From Segatella copri (GTDB taxonomy: Bacteria; Bacteroidota; Bacteroidia; Bacteroidales; Bacteroidaceae), in NCBI RefSeq assembly GCF_026015625.1, contig NZ_JAPDVG010000001.1, forward strand, positions 434,001 through 498,000: a stretch of 64,000 nucleotides of DNA, written 5' to 3'. The notes beneath the pieces were generated by a model. It had not been told where the DNA came from and made no database searches. It saw only the letters and a program-made list of their open reading frames with translations. The position numbers and the translations under genes were made by a program. Positions 52,076 to 60,802 of this stretch are shown here, in pieces; within the stretch, counting starts at the first letter, position 1, and each line of letters opens with the position of its first letter.

Positions 52076-53452
52076 ATGAGTACAACAGAAAAAATGCAGA
52101 TGAAATTGAGCGACTCTAAGTCAGCTCGCTGGACCGCCCTCCTCATCGTGAGTATCACGATGATGTTCGGTTACTTTTTTACAGATGTGATGTCTCCACT
52201 GGAGCCTCTCTTGACAGCAGCCAAGGGAGCAGAGAATGGTCTCGGACTCGGATGGAATTCGGATGAGTACGGCTTCTTCTCTGGAGCTTACGGATACTTC
52301 AATGTGTTCCTCCTGCTTCTCTTCTTCGGTGGTCTTATCCTCGATAAGTTTGGCATCCGTTTCACTGGTATCCTTTCTACCGTCCTGATGTTTGGTGGAG
52401 CCTTGTTGAAGTGGTATGCTTTAGGTCATGAGTTTGACGGAATGGTTGCTGTACCATTCTTCGGTACTTATAGTACACAGGTAGTGATAGCTGCACTTGG
52501 CTTTGCCTTCTATGGTGTAGGATGCGAGATATGCGGTATCACAGTGAGCAAGGTTATCGTGAAGTGGTTTACGGGCCATGAGTTGGCTCTGGCAATGGGT
52601 GTACAGGTAGCTACGGCTCGTTTGGGAACTGCTGCAGCTCTGAGTGCTTCTCTTCCTTTTGCCAAGGCGATGGGCGGTGTTTCTGCTTCTGTTGCTTTAG
52701 GTGCAGTATTGCTTTGCGCTGGTGTACTGGTTTATCTGGTTTATTGTGTGATGGACAAGAAGGAGGATGCTTCTGCAGCAGCTGTAGCTACAGAACCGGA
52801 AGAAGGTTTCAAGTTTTCAGACTTGGGCGGTTTGTTCAAGACAACAGGTTTCTGGTATGTGGCATTCCTTTGCCTGATGTTCTATGCCGGTGTATTCCCA
52901 TTCCTGAAGTTTGCCACCAAACTGATGATTTTCAAGTATGGTGTGGATGCTAATTTGGCAGGCCTGATTCCTGCGATGTTGCCTTTCGGTACCATCTTCC
53001 TCACACCGCTCTTCGGTAGTATATACGATAAGTATGGCAAGGGTGCTACGCTGATGATTATCGGCAGTTGCCTCCTGACCTTTGTGCACGTCATGTTTGC
53101 CCTGCCAATCAACTCATGGGTGCTTGCCATCGTGCTGATGCTCATCCTGGGCATCGCATTTGGACTGGTACCATCAGCCATGTGGCCATCTGTGCCAAAG
53201 ATTATCCCAATGAAACTCTTAGGAACTGCATACGCCCTTATCTTCTATATCCAGAACATCGGACTAGCTCTCATTCCAGTATGGATTGGAAAGGTGAACC
53301 AGGCTAACACGGGTACTGATGGTGTTATCGACTATACCCAGACGATGACTATCTTTGCAGCCTTCGGTGTGATTGCTATTATCATCTCTTTCCTCCTCTT
53401 GTTTGAAGATAAGAGAAAGGGATATGGATTGCAGAAGCCTAATGTGAAATAA
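52076..53452 (+). CDS. Major facilitator superfamily transporter (MFSD1-like)
   Basis: 458 aa with 12 hydrophobic segments and a central cytoplasmic loop (about 225-245, EDASAAAVATEPEEGFKF). GWNSDEYGFFSGAYGYFNVF, LILDKFGIRFTGIL and VSKVIVKWFTGHELALAMGV resemble MFSD1-type carriers, recently linked to dipeptide transport in animals. The bacterial substrate is unknown, and MFS membership itself is the safe statement. Confidence 0.8.
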   Translation: MSTTEKMQMKLSDSKSARWTALLIVSITMMFGYFFTDVMSPLEPLLTAAKGAENGLGLGWNSDEYGFFSGAYGYFNVFLLLLFFGGLILDKFGIRFTGILSTVLMFGGALLKWYALGHEFDGMVAVPFFGTYSTQVVIAALGFAFYGVGCEICGITVSKVIVKWFTGHELALAMGVQVATARLGTAAALSASLPFAKAMGGVSASVALGAVLLCAGVLVYLVYCVMDKKEDASAAAVATEPEEGFKFSDLGGLFKTTGFWYVAFLCLMFYAGVFPFLKFATKLMIFKYGVDANLAGLIPAMLPFGTIFLTPLFGSIYDKYGKGATLMIIGSCLLTFVHVMFALPINSWVLAIVLMLILGIAFGLVPSAMWPSVPKIIPMKLLGTAYALIFYIQNIGLALIPVWIGKVNQANTGTDGVIDYTQTMTIFAAFGVIAIIISFLLLFEDKRKGYGLQKPNVK

Positions 53453-53494
53453 GTGAAGAGTGAAAGTATAATTTTTAAAAGAAAGGAAATAACC

Positions 53495-54169
53495 ATGAAT
53501 GCGACACCTGAATCATTGATTAAGGACTATGCTGACCCGATAGAGCAGCAGGAGATTGACAAGTTTGTATGTTCTGAGATGGGCAGACAGATACACCGGT
53601 ATATCAAGGGTATGTCGGGTACCAAGCAAGCTATGTTGAAATTTGAGGAAAGGCTAGCCAGCCTCTCTGTACCAGAGAAGGAGAAGGCGATAGCCAAGTA
53701 TATTGATCTGAACAGAAAAGCATTGGATGGTCTTGACTTGAAGATGATTCTGGTCCGTTCGGTAGCCAACTATTGTGACACCTTCCAGTATATGCTGGAT
53801 TTTGTCAACGATAAGCGCAAGATGGTTTTCTATTACCAGCGCATCAAGGCGAAATACATTCAATATCATGAAGTATTTGAGCAGGATGGAAAGTTCGGTA
53901 TGAAAGATCATCAAGGCAACATCTTACTCTCGCCAACTTATGATTTCTTGCGCACCTGCTACATTTATAATGATGACTTGAGCATCATGCCGGTAATAGC
54001 TGAGAAGAATGGCAAGATGGGACTGGTAATGCCGGATGGTAACGATACGGTAGTGGCGGATTTCCTTTACGACGAAATTTGCTTGCGTGATGAATATCCT
54101 TACTTCGAAGCATCCCGTGAAGGTACCAGTGGCTTTATTGATAAGTTTGGAAACTTTGTTAATAGTTAA
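53495..54169 (+). CDS. WG-repeat (KWG) protein
   Basis: 224 aa from the ATG at 53495, chosen over the GTG at 53453 because GAAAGGAAA precedes it. The N-terminal ~110 residues are helical (KFVCSEMGRQIHRYIKG). The C-terminal part has two or three WG/KWG-like repeats (EQDGKFGMKDHQGNILLSPT, EKNGKMGLVMPDGNDTVVAD, TSGFIDKFGNFVNS). No signal peptide. Function unknown. A terminator hairpin follows at 54197-54240. Confidence 0.7.
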   Translation: MNATPESLIKDYADPIEQQEIDKFVCSEMGRQIHRYIKGMSGTKQAMLKFEERLASLSVPEKEKAIAKYIDLNRKALDGLDLKMILVRSVANYCDTFQYMLDFVNDKRKMVFYYQRIKAKYIQYHEVFEQDGKFGMKDHQGNILLSPTYDFLRTCYIYNDDLSIMPVIAEKNGKMGLVMPDGNDTVVADFLYDEICLRDEYPYFEASREGTSGFIDKFGNFVNS

Positions 54170-54193
54170 TAGTTAACAGTTTATAGTTAATAG
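54160..54193. repeat. TTAATAGTTA low-complexity repeat
   Basis: Degenerate 7-mer units (TTAATAG, TTAACAG, TTTATAG) right after the WG-repeat gene, of the same kind as at 51211-51250. Confidence 0.5.
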
Positions 54194-54196
54194 AGA

Positions 54197-54240
54197 AAGG
54201 ACAATCAGATTGGGATGAACCAACTGATTGCCCCTTTTTA
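54197..54240 (+). terminator. Terminator after the WG-repeat gene
   Basis: CAATCAG (54202-54208) pairs with CTGATTG (54224-54230); AAGG and CCCCTTTTT extend it. Confidence 0.7.
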
Positions 54241-54336
54241 CTTTCGTTGCTATGAGCAACTTGGTTTTATCTATTTTTCTCTCGTCTTCAAAACCTAGTG
54301 AAGAAAAGCAAAAGAATTCTTCACTCTTCACTTAAC

Positions 54337-55212
54337 TTATCCCAAGTACTTCATCAAGATTTTGATCTTACCGCTATCACGGAGCTTGATGATACTCTTT
54401 TCGCGAATCTGGCGAACACGCTCACGGGTAAGGTTGAACTCGCTGCCGATTTCCTCCAAACCCTTCTCGTGGCAACCGATACCATAGCAGTAGCACAGAA
54501 TCTTGCGTTCACGGTCTTTCAATACAGAGTTGAGAACGCGGTCAAGCTCGCTCGCCATAGACTCGAAGTCAACACCCTTGTCGGTACGGCTGTCATCACC
54601 CGAAGCCATCACGTCGACCATCGCATTGTCATCATCATCGCTACCGAATGGAGCATCGATACTCATGTGGTGATTATCTGCCTTGATAGTCTGGTCGATT
54701 TTGCTTTCTTCCATCTTTGTGATTTGAGCGAGCTCAGCAACAGAAGGTTTGCGCTGGTTCTCCTGCTCAAACTTACTGATTTCTGCACTAATCTTACTCA
54801 ATGCACCTACCTGGTTCAAAGGCAGGCGAACGATACGGCTCTGCTCGGCAATAGCCTGCAGGATGCTCTGACGAATCCACCATACGGCGTATGAGATAAA
54901 CTTAAAGCCGCGGGTCTCGTCAAACTTTTCAGCAGCCTTTACCAAACCGATGTTACCCTCGTCGATGAGGTCGGTAAGAGAAAGACCTTGGTGCTGATAT
55001 TGCTTAGCAACAGATACAACGAAACGAAGGTTTGCTTTTACCAATTTCTCCTTGGCACGTTCTCCCTCACGACCGCCTTTGCGAATCTTCTGGGCAAGTT
55101 CGATTTCTTCATCGATAGAGACCATAGGCTCTCTACCAATCTCCACCAAGTACTTGTCGAGTGCTTCACTGGAACGGTTGGTTATACTCTTACTAATCTT
55201 AAGTTGTCTCAT
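54337..55212 (-). CDS. rpoD: Primary RNA polymerase sigma factor
   Basis: 291 aa, short because region 1.1 is absent, as in other Bacteroidota. [19 protein letters not shown] is region 1.2; [20 protein letters not shown] region 2.1-2.2; [20 protein letters not shown] region 2.3-2.4; and [20 protein letters not shown] region 4.2. It recognises the TAnnTTTGC promoters seen across this window. AAAAGGATATTT precedes the start. A perfect 9-bp hairpin lies at the presumed 5' end of its transcript. Confidence 0.97.
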   Translation of the reverse strand: MRQLKISKSITNRSSEALDKYLVEIGREPMVSIDEEIELAQKIRKGGREGERAKEKLVKANLRFVVSVAKQYQHQGLSLTDLIDEGNIGLVKAAEKFDETRGFKFISYAVWWIRQSILQAIAEQSRIVRLPLNQVGALSKISAEISKFEQENQRKPSVAELAQITKMEESKIDQTIKADNHHMSIDAPFGSDDDDNAMVDVMASGDDSRTDKGVDFESMASELDRVLNSVLKDRERKILCYCYGIGCHEKGLEEIGSEFNLTRERVRQIREKSIIKLRDSGKIKILMKYLG

Positions 55213-55263
55213 AAATATCCTTTTACCTTTCTATTTAGAATTTTTTGAAGTATTTTTGTGTAT

Positions 55264-55288
55264 CCCGAAACCTCCTCATGGTTTCGGG
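55264..55288 (-). promoter_or_regulatory. Hairpin at the 5' end of the rpoD transcript
   Basis: CCCGAAACC (55264-55272) and GGTTTCGGG (55280-55288) form a perfect 9-bp stem with a 7-nt loop, lying at or just after the expected start of transcription. The distance to the start codon is about 50 nt. The rest of the rpoD-POT spacer shows nothing else except the POT promoter. Confidence 0.65.
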
Positions 55289-55289
55289 G

Positions 55290-55299
55290 TGCAAAGGTA
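55290..55299 (-). promoter_or_regulatory. Minus-strand -7 motif for rpoD
   Basis: Minus strand TACCTTTGCA, about 78 bases from the rpoD start. Confidence 0.7.
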
Positions 55300-55448
55300 C
55301 GAAAAAAAATGCAATTACGTTGTAATATAAACGGATTTTTTTAATCTGATTTGTCTGTTTTTTAGAATTTTAGCCGGTTCCTAGTAGAAAAATGCTATGT
55401 GAAGTGCGCTTTTTGGTGCAATAAGTTTGAAATATGGAATAATTTATG

Positions 55449-55458
55449 TATCTTTGCA
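55449..55458 (+). promoter_or_regulatory. -7 promoter motif for the POT transporter gene
   Basis: TATCTTTGCA, 56 bases before the ATG at 55515. Confidence 0.7.
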
Positions 55459-55514
55459 CAAAAATTGCGAGAAAAGAATAACTAAATAATAAAATAACAA
55501 CAAAACAAAAAATT

Positions 55515-57041
55515 ATGTTTGAGAATCAACCAAAAGGTCTGTGGGCCTTAGCTTTGGCAAACACGGGTGAGCGTTTCGGCTATTACACCATGCTTGCTGT
55601 ATTCTTGCTTTATTTGCAGGCCAACTTCGGTTTTGAAACCGGATTGGCAAGTACTATTTACTCTACATTCCTGATGATGGTTTATTTCCTTCCTATCATC
55701 GGTGGTATCGCAGCCGACAAGTTTGGCTTTGGACGTATGGTTACAACAGGTATCTTCATCATGTTCATCGGCTATCTTGTTCTCTCACTTCCTCTTGGCA
55801 AGGACACCGTTGCCATTGCTGCCATGGGCATTTCACTTATCCTCATCGCTTTGGGTACTGGCTTGTTCAAAGGTAATCTGCAGGTGATGGTAGGCCGTCT
55901 CTACGACGAGCCACAGTATGCCAGCAACCGTGATTCCGGTTTCTCGCTCTTCTATATGGCTATCAACATCGGTGCTATGTTTGCTCCTACTGCTGCCATC
56001 AAGATTATGAAGTGGGCGCAGGAGAGCCTGAGCGTGTCGGTGGAAGATTCATACCACTTCGCATTCGCCGTGGCTTGTGCTTCACTGATTTTCAGTATCG
56101 CTATCTATTATGCCTTCAGCTTTACATACAAGCATGTTCTTGCTTCAGAGACCAAGAGTAAGGATGATAAGACTTCTGCTAAGGAGACAAATGAACTTTC
56201 TAAGGCTGAGACCAAGGAGCGCATCATCTGCCTCTGTCTCGTATTCGCTGTGGTTATCTTCTTCTGGATGGCTTTCCATCAGAACGGTAATACATTGACA
56301 CTCTTTGCCCGCGATTATACACAGAAGACTTCAGAGGGTCTGCAGTCAATGGCGTTCGATGTTACCAACCTCGTAGCCTGCATCTTCGTGGTTTACGGTT
56401 GTTTCGGTCTGGCACAGAGCAAGACTGGCAAGGGTAAGGGCATCTCTCTTGGCGTCATCGTTGCTGCCATCGCTTTCCTCTTCTACAAGTACAGCAACCT
56501 TGAAGGTGCCGTAGATGTTGAGGCTCCTATCTTCCAGCAGTTCAACCCATGCTATGTAGTGGCATTGACACCAGTGAGCGTTGCTTTGTTCTCATGGCTT
56601 CACAAGATTGGCAAGGAGCCTACATCGCCAGAGAAGATTGGCTTGGGTATGCTCGTTGCAGCTCTCGGTTTTGTATGGATGGCTGTAGGTTCTATGGGTT
56701 TGGAGCTTCCTTTGACACAGGGCGATCCTGCTACAGAGGGTACACGTGTAAGTGCTAACCTCCTCATCTCTACATACCTCATCCTTACATTCGCAGAGCT
56801 TCTGCTTTCTCCAATCGGTATTTCATTTGTATCGAAGGTAGCTCCTCCAAAGTATGCTGGTTTGATGATGGGTCTCTGGTTTGGTGCAACAGCCATCGGT
56901 AACCAGTTGGTTATGATTCCTGGCATCATGTGGGGGCAGAACTTCAACCTCATTGCCATCTGGGGTGTTCTCGCAGGTATTTGTCTGGTTTCAGCTCTCT
57001 TCATCTTCTCTATCATCAAGAAGTTGAATCGCGTAAGCTAA
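55515..57041 (+). CDS. POT/PTR family proton:oligopeptide symporter
   Basis: 508 aa with about 14 hydrophobic segments. NTGERFGYYTMLAVFLLYLQ contains the ExxERFxYY motif of proton-coupled peptide transporters; GLFKGNLQVMVGRLYDEPQ and DSGFSLFYMAINIGAM (PTR2 signatures) follow. It imports di- and tripeptides. On the other side of the shared terminator is an S9 peptidase gene, so the neighbourhood is consistent with peptide use. Confidence 0.93.
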   Translation: MFENQPKGLWALALANTGERFGYYTMLAVFLLYLQANFGFETGLASTIYSTFLMMVYFLPIIGGIAADKFGFGRMVTTGIFIMFIGYLVLSLPLGKDTVAIAAMGISLILIALGTGLFKGNLQVMVGRLYDEPQYASNRDSGFSLFYMAINIGAMFAPTAAIKIMKWAQESLSVSVEDSYHFAFAVACASLIFSIAIYYAFSFTYKHVLASETKSKDDKTSAKETNELSKAETKERIICLCLVFAVVIFFWMAFHQNGNTLTLFARDYTQKTSEGLQSMAFDVTNLVACIFVVYGCFGLAQSKTGKGKGISLGVIVAAIAFLFYKYSNLEGAVDVEAPIFQQFNPCYVVALTPVSVALFSWLHKIGKEPTSPEKIGLGMLVAALGFVWMAVGSMGLELPLTQGDPATEGTRVSANLLISTYLILTFAELLLSPIGISFVSKVAPPKYAGLMMGLWFGATAIGNQLVMIPGIMWGQNFNLIAIWGVLAGICLVSALFIFSIIKKLNRVS

Positions 57042-57061
57042 ATCTTAGAATTATAATATAT

Positions 57062-57099
57062 AAAAAAGGCTTGCTTCATTTTTCGAAGCAAGCCTTTTT
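57062..57099. terminator. Bidirectional terminator between the POT and S9 peptidase genes
   Basis: AAGGCTTGCTTC and GAAGCAAGCCTT form a perfect 12-bp stem (57066-57096), flanked by A and T runs on each side. Confidence 0.9.
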
Positions 57100-57104
57100 A
57101 TATG

Positions 57105-59267
57105 TTATTTCTTCAACCACTTGTCTAACCAGCCGAAGAAGGTGCGCTGCCAGAGCACGCCGTTCTGTGGCTTCAATACCCAGTGGTTCTCATCAGGATA
57201 GATGAGGAGCTCGGCTGGAATGCCACGCATGCGGGCTGCATTGAAGGCGCCCATGCCCTGGTTGGCATTGATACGGTAATCCTTTTCGCCGTGGATGCAG
57301 AGGATTGGAGTATCCCACTTGTCTACAAACTTATGAGGACTGTTCTCGTAAGTCTTCTTGGCGTTGGCACTCTGGTCCTTGTTCCAGTAAGCATCCTCGT
57401 ATTCCCAGTTAGAGAACCAAGCCTCCTCTGTATCGGTGTACATGCTCTCCAGGTTGAAAGCACCATCGTGAGAGAGGAATGCCTTGAAACGCTTGTTGTG
57501 ATGACCGGCGAGATAGTATACTGAGAAACCACCGAAGCTGGCACCTACACAACCCAGACGATCCTTGTCTACGTAAGGAAGATTGTTGGCAGCATCATCA
57601 ATAGCTGAAAGATAATCGTTCATGCACTGGCCTGTCCAGTCGCCAGAAATCTCTTCGTTCCATGCGCTTCCGAAACCAGGGAGACCGCGGCGGTTTGGCA
57701 ATACGACTACATAGCCGTTGGCTGCCATGATCTGGATGTTCCAGCGGTAGCTCCAGAACTGGCTTACCGGACTCTGAGGACCACCCTCGCAGAAGAGAAG
57801 GGTAGGATACTTCTTGTTGGCATCGAAATTAGATGGCAACATGATCCATACCAGCATCTGCTTGCCGTCGGTAGTCTTTACCCAGCGCTGCTCACACTTA
57901 CCCAGATTCAACTGGTTCAGAATATGGTCGTTCTCGCGGGTAATCTGCTCTACCTTGGTACTCTTGGCATCCTTGCCTGGAGTTACGATGTAGATATCAG
58001 TAGGATGACTCATGCTAGCCTTGGTAGCAAGAAGCTTGTTGCCGTTGTTGGCAAGCGAGATGCTTCCGTAGTCAGCCCACTCGTTGGTAATCTGCTTCAC
58101 TTCGCCCTTGAAGTTAGCCTGATAGAGGTTCAGGGTTCCGTGCCATACACCGATGAAGCTGAGGCTCTTGTTGTCCTTGTTCCATACGAAGCCCTCTACG
58201 TTAGAGTCGAACTTCTCTGATACATAGTTCTTCTTGCCGGTAGCGAGTTCGTAAACACAGAGGCGGTTGCGGTCGCTCTCGTAGCCATCGCGAGCCATGC
58301 TCTGCCAAGCGATGTACTTGCCGTCAGCAGAGAACTGAGGGTTCACGTCGTAACCCGGATTGTTCTTCAGATTCTCAGGAGCGTTGACAGCCTGGTTCTT
58401 CATGCTCTTGGTAGCATCAATCTTAGGCTCTACATAGCCAGCCTCCTTGCAGAGGTTCTTTGTCTCGCGCGTACCTATATTATATAGGTAGATATCAGAG
58501 TCGGTAGAGATGGCATACTGAACGCCCTCCTTCTTACGGCAGGTATAGGCGATGGTCTTGGAATCCGGACTCCATGCCAGCTGCTCGATACCACCGAATG
58601 GAGCCATAGGGCACTCGAATGGTTCATCCTTCAGGATGTCTTCGCCGGCATTGATGGTACCGTCTTCAGCCACATCAGCCACGAAAGGATGGAGAAGGCT
58701 CTCTACGTAGTGGTCCCAGTGGCGATAGTTCATATCAGTTACGAGACGGCCGGTAGCCAATGGAAGATCAGAAGGATTCTTCTTGATGGTTCCGTGGTAA
58801 GGGAGTTCCTTGATGAGAATCACCTTCTTGCCGTCAGGAGAGAAGCGGAAGCCCTGGATGCCCAACTTGTCGTTGGTGAGCTGCTTTCTGCCTGTACCGT
58901 CAGGGTTCATGCTCCAGAGCTGTCCGTCGCGGATGAAGGCAATCTTCTGTCCGCCCTGAATCCAGGCAGCATCTGTTTCGCTCTTTGCATCCGTGGTCAA
59001 TGCCTTCTGGTTCTTGCCGTTGGCATCCATGATGAAGAGCATCTGATGACCCTTGTTCTCCTTTACACTGTAGTAACCCACCTGGTACACAACCTGCTTG
59101 CCGTTAGGCGAAGCTTCGGCGCCACCGATACGTCCCATTGCCCAGAGAGCCTCAGGAGTCATCAGGTGGTTTTCTACCTTGATGTCATTTTTCTGAATCA
59201 TAGTCTGTGCATCAGCTGCTGTGCCCATCGTGAGAGCCGCAGCAGCTAAAATCATAGCTTTAATCAT
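57105..59267 (-). CDS. S9 family peptidase (prolyl oligopeptidase/acylaminoacyl type)
   Basis: 720 aa. Signal peptide about 1-20 (TMGTAADAQ). An N-terminal beta-propeller with WD-like TolB repeats (SPNGKQVVYQVG, SPDGKKVILIK, SPDSKTIAYTC, SADGKYIAWQS) covers about 40-440. The alpha/beta hydrolase domain carries the nucleophile in GASFGGFSVY; the catalytic Asp is probably in HGEKDYRI and the His in DENHWVL. The enzyme degrades peptides in the periplasm, a possible source for the POT transporter. Confidence 0.92.
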   Translation of the reverse strand: MIKAMILAAAALTMGTAADAQTMIQKNDIKVENHLMTPEALWAMGRIGGAEASPNGKQVVYQVGYYSVKENKGHQMLFIMDANGKNQKALTTDAKSETDAAWIQGGQKIAFIRDGQLWSMNPDGTGRKQLTNDKLGIQGFRFSPDGKKVILIKELPYHGTIKKNPSDLPLATGRLVTDMNYRHWDHYVESLLHPFVADVAEDGTINAGEDILKDEPFECPMAPFGGIEQLAWSPDSKTIAYTCRKKEGVQYAISTDSDIYLYNIGTRETKNLCKEAGYVEPKIDATKSMKNQAVNAPENLKNNPGYDVNPQFSADGKYIAWQSMARDGYESDRNRLCVYELATGKKNYVSEKFDSNVEGFVWNKDNKSLSFIGVWHGTLNLYQANFKGEVKQITNEWADYGSISLANNGNKLLATKASMSHPTDIYIVTPGKDAKSTKVEQITRENDHILNQLNLGKCEQRWVKTTDGKQMLVWIMLPSNFDANKKYPTLLFCEGGPQSPVSQFWSYRWNIQIMAANGYVVVLPNRRGLPGFGSAWNEEISGDWTGQCMNDYLSAIDDAANNLPYVDKDRLGCVGASFGGFSVYYLAGHHNKRFKAFLSHDGAFNLESMYTDTEEAWFSNWEYEDAYWNKDQSANAKKTYENSPHKFVDKWDTPILCIHGEKDYRINANQGMGAFNAARMRGIPAELLIYPDENHWVLKPQNGVLWQRTFFGWLDKWLKK

Positions 59268-59320
59268 GTTTCTAATTTTACTGTTATAATGTTGCTTTGT
59301 TGTTATGTATCCTATTTGTC

Positions 59321-60604
59321 TTAAATCTGATCCAAAGCCTGCTTGATATCATCGAGGATGTCTTCTACATCTTCGATACCTACAGAGAGGCGAATCAGAT
59401 CTGGCGCAACACCTGCTTCCTTCAGCTGCTCTTCGCTGAGCTGGCGATGGGTGTGACTGGCTGGATGGAGCACACAGGTGCGGGCATCGGCTACATGGGT
59501 TACGATGTTGATCATGTCGAGAGAATCCATAAACTTGATGGCTGTCTCGCGGTCTCCCTTCAATCCGAAGGCAATAACACCGCAGGTGCCGTTTGGCATA
59601 TACTTCTGGGCAAGCGCATGATACTCATCGCCCTCCAGACCGCTATAATGAACCCAAGCCACACGCTCATCGTTCTGCAGGAACTCTGCCACCTTCTGTG
59701 CATTTGCACAATGTTGGCGCATACGGAGGTGGAGACTCTGAAGACCGAGGTTGAGGATGAACGAATTCATTGGGGCAGGGATGCTGCCGAGATCGCGCAT
59801 CAGCTGAGCTACGAGTTTGGTGGTGTAACCCATCTTGCCGAAAGCCTTCACATAGGTCAGACCATGGTAGCTGTCATCCGGTGTGCAGAGACCTGGGAAC
59901 TTATCAGCATGAGCCATCCAGTCGAAGTTGCCGCTGTCTACTACAACGCCACCTACCTGTGAAGCGGTACCATCCATATACTTGGTGGTACTGTGGGTAA
60001 CGATGTCGGCACCCCATTCGAATGGGCGGCAGTTGATAGGCGTAGCGAAGGTGTTGTCAACGATGAGAGGCACCCCATTCTTGTGAGCAATGCGTGCAAA
60101 CTTCTCGATGTCGAGTACTGCGCAGCCCGGGTTGCTGATGGTTTCGCCGAAAACAACCTTGGTGTTAGGGCGGAAAGCCTTCTGGATTTCTTCTTCGCTA
60201 TCGTTCGGATTCACGAAAGTACACTCAATGCCGAGTTTCTTCAGGGTTACGCCGAAGAGATTGAAGGTACCACCATAAATCTCATTAGATGTAACGATAT
60301 GGTCGCCCGCTTCGCAGATGTTGAATACTGCATAGAAGTTGGCAGCCTGACCGCTGCTGGTTAATACGGCTCCCACGCCACCTTCGAGTTCGGCAATCTT
60401 CTTAGCCACAACATCGTTGGTAGGGTTCTGGAGACGGGTATAGAAGTAGCCTTCCTTCTTCAGGTCGAAGAGCATAGCCATCTCCTCAGAGTTGTCATAC
60501 TTGAAAGTAGTGCTTTGATAAATTGGCACTTCAATCGGTTCGCCGTTCTTTGGCTCATAGCCTCCCTGCACGCAGATAGAGGCGGTACGTAAATTCTTTT
60601 TCAT
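59321..60604 (-). CDS. metY: O-acetylhomoserine sulfhydrylase
   Basis: 427 aa from the ATG at 60604. An in-frame ATG 16 codons upstream (60652) would add a basic tail absent from relatives. ASICVQGGYEPKNGEPIEVP, YTRLQNPTNDVVAKKIAELE, GGTFNLF and SNPGCAVLDI are family segments. The pyridoxal-phosphate Lys is in HSTTKYMDG. The enzyme makes homocysteine from O-acetylhomoserine and sulfide. A minus-strand -7 motif at 60674-60683 drives it. The symbol rests on family resemblance, and some relatives act on cysteine biosynthesis. Confidence 0.88.
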   Translation of the reverse strand: MKKNLRTASICVQGGYEPKNGEPIEVPIYQSTTFKYDNSEEMAMLFDLKKEGYFYTRLQNPTNDVVAKKIAELEGGVGAVLTSSGQAANFYAVFNICEAGDHIVTSNEIYGGTFNLFGVTLKKLGIECTFVNPNDSEEEIQKAFRPNTKVVFGETISNPGCAVLDIEKFARIAHKNGVPLIVDNTFATPINCRPFEWGADIVTHSTTKYMDGTASQVGGVVVDSGNFDWMAHADKFPGLCTPDDSYHGLTYVKAFGKMGYTTKLVAQLMRDLGSIPAPMNSFILNLGLQSLHLRMRQHCANAQKVAEFLQNDERVAWVHYSGLEGDEYHALAQKYMPNGTCGVIAFGLKGDRETAIKFMDSLDMINIVTHVADARTCVLHPASHTHRQLSEEQLKEAGVAPDLIRLSVGIEDVEDILDDIKQALDQI

Positions 60605-60673
60605 TTGTCGGTTATGTTTTCTTTTAAACTTCATGTTTTTGCGATATGACATGTTATGCTGCCCATTGCAAGA

Positions 60674-60683
60674 TGCAAAGATA
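60674..60683 (-). promoter_or_regulatory. Minus-strand -7 motif for the metY gene
   Basis: Minus strand TATCTTTGCA, about 70 bases from the chosen start at 60604. Confidence 0.65.
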
Positions 60684-60747
60684 CGGCAAATCCTTGAGAA
60701 TTAAGAATAATTTGCGTAAAACATTGTTCTATAGCCAGTTTTTTTTG

Positions 60748-60757
60748 TACTTTTGCA
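60748..60757 (+). promoter_or_regulatory. -7 promoter motif for the DUF1846 gene
   Basis: TACTTTTGCA, 45 bases before the ATG at 60803. Confidence 0.65.
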
Positions 60758-60802
60758 GTCAAATTTGCAAAATAATAGCGATATAGTTTTATTTAAAGTA
60801 GT

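Noticed and set aside
53453-53494. GTG start for the WG-repeat protein
   Set aside because: It directly follows the MFS stop with no ribosome-binding site, whereas the ATG at 53495 follows GAAAGGAAA.
54298-54326. Terminator for rpoD (AGTGAAGAA/TTCTTCACT)
   Set aside because: The stem is plausible but no U tract follows on the minus strand, so it was not listed as a terminator.
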